The notes beneath the pieces are model-generated. The model was not told where the DNA came from and searched no databases. It saw nothing but the letters and a program-made list of their open reading frames with translations. Of a stretch of 64,000 nucleotides of DNA, positions 50,701 to 59,700 are shown one piece after another. Position numbers and translations under genes: made by a program. Location of the stretch: assembly GCA_030762935.1 (NCBI GenBank), contig CM060887.1:7866501-7930500 (forward strand), given 5' to 3'. Position 1 is the first letter of the stretch; every line of letters starts with the position of its first letter. This DNA is from Hymenopus coronatus (Eukaryota; Arthropoda; Insecta; Mantodea; Hymenopodidae).

Positions 50701-53700
50701 TAGTGAGTTTATTTTCAAGTAAAGCACAAAAAGATATATAAATATAAGTTAAACATAAAATATTCAATGTGATAGTTGAAATTTTAATTTAATTTAATAA
50801 TAAAATATTCACTTTATAGGTTGCAGAATTCACAGACCCAAATATTCCAATCCCTTGATGTAACAATGAAATTAGAGTTTTAATTGCCAGTTTTACCTAT
50901 TAAAAAACACAGTTCATGATATAATAATATTACAAATTATGCACCACCTTTAAATTTCAGGTTATCATGCCAAAAAACAGTCAGCAGGTGGAGTTGGAGC
51001 TTTATCCTTTAAATCTGCGTTTACTAAGGCATCAGGCACAGCCAGCACGTGCCCCACAGACTACATGGTCAGGCATGGTGGGAGGCTATGGAGCTGCTGC
51101 TTTGAGTAAGTTTGTTTTTATCCTCTCTCTATTTTTCTTCCTTTCTCAGCTGTAGCACAAAATTAAAAAAAAAATGTCATTAAGTTTGTTTTGTGTGCAT
51201 ATCATAACACATCTTGTGTACATTACAGGAAATTTAACATGTAACATTTGCATTATAAAAACTGCAATACAAGCGACAGAGAAACACTGCAATGAATGGG
51301 GTTTAAAAATAAATAATAGTAAATAAAAAAATTATGGTTTGTAAAACTGGGAATAAGCTCAACAGAGAAAAGAGATGGTGGTTAGAGGGGAGTGAGTTCG
51401 AAGTTGTAAACAAGTTTGATTATATGTTTTATTATTTGTTGAGTTGGTTTTTTAACACTACGTCACTTACATTGTTATTATGAGGGACTAGTTTCGAAAG
51501 CCTATGCTTTCATTTTCAACCTCATGGGTCCAACTGCCATTGCTGGCTGCATTTGCTTGTACACTCTTCTCTGGTGACGAAATGATGAACTTCTTAACTA
51601 AGCTGTCTACTGGCGGGACTTCAAAGTTTATTAGCCGATCTTTATTTTTCCATATGAGGATATTTTCCCAGGTTGTGAGTTATTGTGGCCTGACATGGTT
51701 TTAAGCAATTTTGGATTTGGATCTAGATTGTGGTTTTCTTTCCAAAAGTGAAATGCTACTGCCGATTTATCTTCTTGTTTTAATTTTAGGTTTCTAAAGT
51801 GCTCTTTGGATCTGATTTTTAAACTTCTTTTGGTTTGTCCTATGTAGAACTTTTCACAATTTGTACATTTAATTTGATATATTCCTGACCTATTTTCTGG
51901 TAGAATTTCTTCTTTTATTTTTGAATTTAGTAATTTTATGACAGAAAATCTGTTTATTGGAGCTAGGGTGATGTCTTGTTCTTTGAAGATTTTTTTGAAT
52001 TTTCTAAATGCTCGGGGGTGGTAAGTGAATTTTTTGAATGTGTTGAAATTGTTTTTTCCTGCTGTTAGGCTAGTTATTTCTTTTATGGTTTTTTTCTGCT
52101 TTGTTTAGTTTCTTGTACACAAGGTTCTAGCTGTATCCATTTTGTTCTGCTGTTTGAATTATGGTTTTTAACTCTTTGTTGAATTCGGTTGTGCTCATAG
52201 GTACATTTACTAATCTATGTGTGAGGCTGTTTATTATTGCATGTTTGTGTGGTAATGGGTTGTAGCTTTCATTTTTAATGTAATTTTCTGATTGAGTTGG
52301 TTTTCTGTAGATTCCAAAGTTTACTTTTGTGTCGTTTCTGATGATTCTTAGGTCTAAGAATGGGAGTTCTCCATTGGTTTCTGTTTCCATTGTGAATTTT
52401 ATTGTTTTTTCCTGTATGTTTAATAATTTTATGGCATCGTCTAAATGTCTACTTGGTACTAATGCAAATATGTCGTCAACATAGCTGTACCACACTTTGA
52501 AAATCCATGGGAATGCTTTCTTCATGTGCGTTTTGAATTTGCTCATAAATAAATTTGCCAAAAATGGAGTTAGAGGGTTGCCCATAGAGAGTCCTGATTT
52601 TTGCCTATAATATTTACATATAATTTGACAGTCACTGTCACTAAATTCCTCCAAACATCAATCAAGTTTGATTACTTAGGAGTAAGGCTAAATAACAATG
52701 GAAAATGGACAGAGCAAAGGAAAAAGGAAATTAACCTTAAAATGCAGTAAATGTGATCACTATTAACTGTACTAAGTATTATTTCTTTATAGCCAATAGT
52801 GGACTTTACAAATCAGGATGACTCCCATTTTCTGTGATAACCTACTCAGAGATTTTCTTGAGCTGTGTTCTAACTTTTGTCCAATATCATGGAGCTTTTC
52901 CTTTGTAAGCTTTTTCCTTGAAAAGCGGGAGACAGGATTGAATAGAAGTACACAGCTATCTCCCGCCAGCTGGCTGATGGTCAAAAATAAGGCAGTGCAG
53001 TATGCATCACATCCCAGAGTACTGGATCACTTCAAACAAAGGCTACCACAGCCTTCTGTGAAGAATGTGCACCATGGTGCTTCAATCTAGGCAGTCTTGT
53101 CCATTTATGGTGTGCATTTTCAAGTGAACTTCATTTGGATTATGCCCTTGCACTATACCATGTAGCTCTTCACAAGTTGGCGACAACATAAGCATAATTT
53201 TTGCCATCTTTAACTCAAATTTCAAACTATATTCCTGTGCATCTTAAACATCCTGACCACAATAAGAATGTAAGAAAAATGACTGTGCATTACTTGAGCC
53301 TCCTTCATACATGCATACATTTGACATTTTCATCAAAATTGTAAGAACTATTTTTGAAAAAATAAAAATGAACAAAACATTTTCATAGTTAAGGGTACTT
53401 TGCGATAGGGGATTTTCTTGAAAATCTTTGTCTTATCTTGAAGGAGCCTGAACTAAAACATGCATTCTCTGTGAAATCTTGGTGTAAAATCATTACTTCT
53501 GCTACTTACTGTATAGAGAAAGTAAAAATAAAGCTTTCCATAAAAATATTCATCAAATAATAAGTGAAAGGTATTGAAAGAGAATGTCATATGAATGTTA
53601 CCAAATTTCCTTTTTCACATGAATTCAAAACAGTCGTTGTAATATTAAATAGCTAGATTTCAGAGTTATAATTTTTGATTACTGGAAGTGGTACAGTGTG

Positions 53701-56700
53701 AAGCTAGCAACTAGTTTTAATTTTAATTGGAGTCGAGTATACACACATGTGCTTCACAAAAACTTACTTGTGCAGAACTATTTCGCATGCATGTTGCATG
53801 CAATGTCTACTGCTTTCAACTGTCGGATCCAACATGAGGATCCTTGATGTATGCCTGTCTTCCCTCTGGTGTTGGATTGATGAACTTCATTAGCAGGTTC
53901 TCTTCAAAGGGACGATCAAAATTCATGAGGTGCATTTCATGTTTTTTCCCATGCATCAAGTTCTACTGTCTGTTTCACATTTTTCAAAACATGGATGTCT
54001 TGTTTAATCCTATGTCGGTTGTTCCAAAACTGAGCCGAATCTGCAGATTTTTCAGTTTCCCTATTTTTAATATTTCTAATATGTTTTTTAAGATGGGTAC
54101 CTGTTTCTTTTTGTTCTGCCAATGTATACTTTGTTACTTGTTTGTCATTGCAATTAATTCTATACTTGCCTGTTTTTTTGTCAATTGGGGTTTTTTATGT
54201 TCTATGGGATGGAATCAAATTCTTCACACTGAACTTGTTATAAGGTGCCAGCATTATATTATGTTCTTTAAATATTTTTTGAAATTTCTTGCCCAAGGGT
54301 GGTAAGTGAATCTTCTGTAGTTATTGCTATTTTTAATTTGTTTGAGGATGGATATTTCTGTAATTGTATTTTGTTGTTTAATTTTCTTCGAATTTTTTGA
54401 ATACCAAATCCTTGCTAAAACGATTTATTTGAGCTGTTTTCACTATTTGGTTTAGTTCTTCTAAGTATTCAGCTTTTTCCAGAGTACTTTATTTACTCTT
54501 TGTAGTAGGCTGTTTAGTATGGCATGTTGGTGTGCCTTTGGGTTGAAACTGTTCGCTTTGATGTAGTTGTCAGTATGGGTTTCTTTCTTCCTTTTTTTTT
54601 TTTTCATATTCCAATTAAAATTAAAACTAGATTTCAGAGGTTTAATTTAACAGCCATAAAGCTTTGTGGGGTAAGCAAATAGTAAGTAGCTTCTTAGAAA
54701 AGTAGCTACAAAAATGTGTTCTATTTACGTTTAAACATAAACTCTTTGTTTAGGTACAACTGGCTATGCTTATGTATCCAATCTACCCACCCCTCCTAAG
54801 AGGTATCTGGCGTATGTAGCAGCGTTCAGTAGGATGGCAACAGTGAAACAGGTCTATGACTTCCTCTGCTCAAGACTTAGGATTCGTCCTGAAGACATGC
54901 GACTGTGGCACTTCAGAGATGAGGTATGTAGCTTCTTCTTTCATAAGAGTATGTACATTAGGCTATTTTTCCACATAGTCTCCATATCAGTTGAGGCACT
55001 TGTTGCTCCAGGGGATGAGTTTGAATATTCCCTCCTGGTAAAAATCCTGTCCTTGCGTGTTCAGCCACGTTGTCGTTAAGTGTTGCACTTCATCTAAAGC
55101 GAATGGTTGACCTCCTAACTGTTTCTTCAAGGGAGGAAAAAGGTGAAAGTTGCTTGATGCAAGATCTGGGCTGTATGACATCCGTGCTGTCCCAAAACAC
55201 TGTAGACATCACCTTAAACTTCTCTGTCTTTGGAGAAGAGGGGTGTTTCCACTCCAATGAAGGTCTTACTGCTGGGGCTAACCATAAAAGTGAATCATTT
55301 TTCATCACCTTTTACAATGCATTAAAGAAACCTTCCCTTCTGTGGAGAACCATTGCAAAAGTTGTAGACTTGCCCCCATGCGCTTCTCCTTGTGTTGGTT
55401 GGACATATTTCTTGAAACCCATCGGTAACAAACTTTCTGGTACTGCAGTATACAGTCAATAATGAAAGGAATGCTTCCAAAAGACACTCCCTGTTCTACT
55501 GCCATCTGTAGTTTGAAAATTTTTCCAAGTAAAGGGTAGTTTGGGATGGGAGGAATTTCCTAAAAATCTTTGCCTTGGAAGACATTGAGCTTAAATGTCA
55601 AGCTTAGTATTTAAAATACTTTTTTGTTTTTGAGTCATTACACACACGTGCGGCACCCGCACACGCGCACGCACCCCTGCCCGTGCACATGCACACACTC
55701 ACACACATATTTTTCTTTTTTAATTTTTTTTCAAGGAACCTTAAAACGTGTATTTTTAATGAAATCTTATCACATTTTTTGCTGGAATGGAATACCTTCT
55801 CTACCTACTATGTATATTTAGCTAAAGCAAAAATATTGAAAATTCCTATTTTGTTTCTAACTCTCTGCGAGGAACGCACCTCATTCGAGAATGAGCCAGT
55901 TTATACATGAATAATATAGTCTGAGCAAAGCATTTCTTTGATCCCAAGATCTTATACTATAAAAGCTTGAGAATGGACACAATACAATATCAGCAATTTT
56001 AGATCTGATCATTACATCTTTTCACAGTATTCTCCATTGCATTCTACATAATCTCTCATCCTTTCAAACTATTTTACAAATGCCACTCTTCTTTGAAGAG
56101 AGTGATAATACATTCTTCATAAGCAGCTAGTGCGGCTTCAGCTGACTAAATCTTTGACCTCATTGTGAAAGACGAAACACCGAGAATATGGGCCTTGTAA
56201 CCTTAGTTTCTGATCATCCTACCCAATTTCAACAGGAGTTAGATATTTGTCCCATTCTTCCTACAGTCCAGATCTGACTTCTTGCAACTTTTTTCAATTC
56301 CCCAAAATGAAAGAATGTCACATGGCTAAATTTTTTGTTTTGTAGTATAACGACTTTTAACCTGGTAGATCATATGGTATGATGAATGAAGTCTGTGAAA
56401 TAATGCTCAAATGAGCCATGGAGCTTAAAGTTACATGACATCCATCTTCTTAGGATAAGGGAAAACCCCAAAAAGAAAATGTAATCCATGTAGGTTACCC
56501 TTACCGAGATTCAAACTTGGGATCTCTTAAAAAATTTATTTTCTTGTATTTAGAACATATTTTTGCTGAAATCCTGAATATTATAAAAGAAGGGTCAAAT
56601 ATAATTACAGTTTTACATAATTAGATACTGAGTCTATGTTTTAATTTCTTACAGAACAACATGTTGCTTATAGAAGATGAGGAACCAACTTTAGAGGAAC

Positions 56701-59700
56701 TTGGAATAGGTGATGAAGATCAATTGCTCATTGAGGTTCGGAATAAAGATCTCACATGGCCAGAGGAAATGGGATCTCTGGCTGTGCAGATGCAGGATAA
56801 ACGAAAACAAGGTAACCTAATTGCTGTTACAATATTTGAGAAAAAGTCTTTAATCCTGTTTGTGTTACATGTCAATCAGATCAATGTTGCTTGCCAAGTG
56901 TTTAAATGGCAAGTTTAAATATGGCAATAGGGATGAAAAATGCCAAGCTTCTATGTCCTGAAATACTAGCCGTTAGAAAAAAAGTTAAAGCAAATGTAAA
57001 TTTAAAGCTAGAATGATTAAAAATGGATATGATCTTATAAATTTCTGTTTAATAATCTAATGACTAGAAGAATTATTAAATATCAAATAATATCCAATCA
57101 TATTTAATCACAAGAAAGAATAATACTTTTTGTATTGTAATTTCAGATGTAATATTTGTATCAAAATAACAGGAACAACATTTGACACTAAAATTGTATT
57201 CAATTGCAAACAAAATAAGTACAAACTACTTTTAAAACTAGCTATGAAGCTTTTGACTATCACTTTAGCTTATACTGCTCCCTTATTTTACTTCTACTTA
57301 CAAGGAAGCAAGTAATAAGATATTTCTGCTAATTTTTTCTCGATTAGCATTAAGTAAATAGAAGCATAAGCTTTCTAACAATAATTTGTTGCAGAGATGT
57401 AGAGAAAGTCATGTGAATGGAACATGCAAGATTTTTTAAATAACAATGGGCTATTTTGTAGAATATGTGCTTCAGCAACTATAGTAAAATTTTTAATTAA
57501 AGTAGATTCAGTAGTTTTGAAGAAGAGTCAATAAATATCTGCAATGTTGCTCTAATTGGTTAGGGTGGCAGTATTTGTTGCGTGCTCACTAGGTGGCACT
57601 GTTGGTTACATGTGTGGTGGGTTTCAGCATTAACAGATCAGTACAGCTTCTGCTTATTATTATCCAAGAAGATATGGAAGATATGGAAAAACAAACATTT
57701 CGGAACAACCCATTCAGCAAAATTATAAAATCATTGAATGAAGAGGATATCATCATCACTAAAGCAGATAAGGGAAACAAAATTGTCGTCATGAATAAAA
57801 TTGATTACATAAATAACATGGAAAAAATGCTAGATAATCAGGAATTTTTGAAGATCCCTTCTGACCCTCTAAACAAATGCACCAAACAACTTAACGAAGT
57901 GTTGAAAAATAGCAATTTAATTTCGAAATCAGATTGCAAGAAAATCAAACCAGACAACCCAAACATTGCATCAATATATGGACTCCCCAAGATCCACAAA
58001 CCTGGTAACATCATGAGGCCCATCATAAATAACATCAACTCTACAACATATTTTCTAGCAAAGTGGCTTGTAAACAAATTTAATACCTTTCCGAAATTTG
58101 AAAGCCTCAATCTAAATAATTCTCTGGAGCTAATAAAACACATTTCAGACTACAACATTTCACCTAAAGAAAGAATGGTTTCTTTTGACGTGATTTCCCT
58201 TTTCCCCAGCATACCAATTGCCAAACTCATGCAATACCTCACCATTTGGTTAGAATCCTTCAATTTGCCACCAGAAGAAATAAAAGAATACAAAACACTC
58301 ACCAAAACTTGCATTGACCAATCATACTTCATATTTCAGAACAAATACTACAAACAAGAAGAAGGCTTAGCTATGGGAAACCCTTTATCTCCTTTCCTAG
58401 CTAACTTATTTATGAGTCAGTATGAAATCCACATCACAAAATCGTTCCCTAACATCTTCAAAGTATGAACAGATATGTGGACGATATTTTTGCTATAGTA
58501 AATGAGAAACTTTTAGATGATGCATTAAAACTACTAAACTTACAGGAACCAAAAGTAAAATTTACAATGGAGTTAGAACAACAGGGCACACTGGCATTTT
58601 TAGACCTAAAAATTACTAACAAAGATGGGAAACTAAAATTTGGTATACATAGAAAAGAAACCCATACTGACAACTACATAAAAGCAAATAGTTTCAACCC
58701 AAAAGCACACCAACATGCCGTACTAAACAGCCTACTACAAAGAGTAACTAAAGTACCTCTGGAAAAATCTGAATACTTAGAAGAACTAAACCACATAGTA
58801 AAAACAGCTGAAATAAATGGTTTCAACAAGGATTTAGTATTCAAAAAACTCAAGAAAATTAAACAACAAAATAAGATCACAGAAATATCCACCCTCAAAC
58901 GAATTAAAGATGATGATAACTACAGGAGATTCACTTACCACCCTTGGGCAACTAAGAAATTCCAAAAAATATTTAAAGAACATAATATAACACTGGCACC
59001 TTACAACAGGTTCAGTGTAAAAAATTTGATTCCATCCCATAGAACAAAAAAAGACCCAATTGACAAAAAACCAGGCATCTATAGAATAAATTGCAATGAG
59101 TGTAACCAAGTATACATTGGCAGAACAAAAAGAAACATAGGTACCCGTCTTAAAGAACATATTAGAAATATCAAAAATAGGGAAACTGAAAAATCTGCAG
59201 TATCGGCTCATTTTTGGAACAACCAACATGAAATTAAACAAGACATCCATCTTTTAAAAAATGTACAACGGACAGTAGAACTCGACGCATGGGAGAAAAT
59301 ATACATGAAAAAACATGAAGCGCACCTCATGAATTTTGATCGTCCCTTTGAAGAGAACCCGCTAATGAAGTTCATCAATCCAACACCAGAGGGAAGACAG
59401 TCATACATCAAGGATCCTCGTGTTGTATCCGATAGTCGAAAGCAGTAGACAATGCATGTAACACGCATGCGAAACTAGTTCTGCGTAAAAGTAAGTTTTT
59501 GTGAAGCACATGTGTGTATATTCGACTACCAATTAAAAACTAATTGCTAGCTTCACAGTGTACCACTTCCAGTATTCAAAATTATAAGTGTAATTAATTG
59601 ACTTGTTGCCAAATAAATGAATACAACACTGTTTACAAACTTCCACAAATCGAAAAGTGACAGCTTCTGCTGTTGCAATGTAAAGATGATTGTTTGCACC

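Larger units (their letters stand above)
57545..59590 (+). mobile_element. Penelope-like retroelement, nearly complete
   Basis: Encodes RT then GIY-YIG endonuclease in the same strand as USP32, within intron 14. The first frame (to 58468) has ADKGNKIVVMNK, YGLPKIHKPGNIMRPI, VSFDVISLFPSIP and GLAMGNPLSPFLANLF. The second (from 58465) starts at the YVDD box (58474-58485) and ends in the endonuclease with GIY near 59074 and YIG near 59113, with a CNEC pair between. The junction looks like the loss of one base. The 3' tail (GCTTCACAGTGTACCACTTCC) is shared with 53666-54626. The 5' limit and target duplication are not resolved. Confidence 0.85.

Noticed and set aside
53844..54305. 153-codon plus-strand frame rich in Phe and Cys
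   Set aside because: It is the complement of the minus-strand Penelope-like endonuclease; the same shadow appears at 58834-59250 on the other strand.
56661..56918. Exon 14 extended to the stop at 56918
   Set aside because: A donor at 56812 in the right phase joins exon 15 and restores the family sequence; the extra residues have no similarity to USP32.
57593..59448. Group II intron or telomerase RT
   Set aside because: The GIY-YIG domain after the RT and the DKGN/LPKIHKP motifs point to a Penelope-like element; no maturase or telomerase features.
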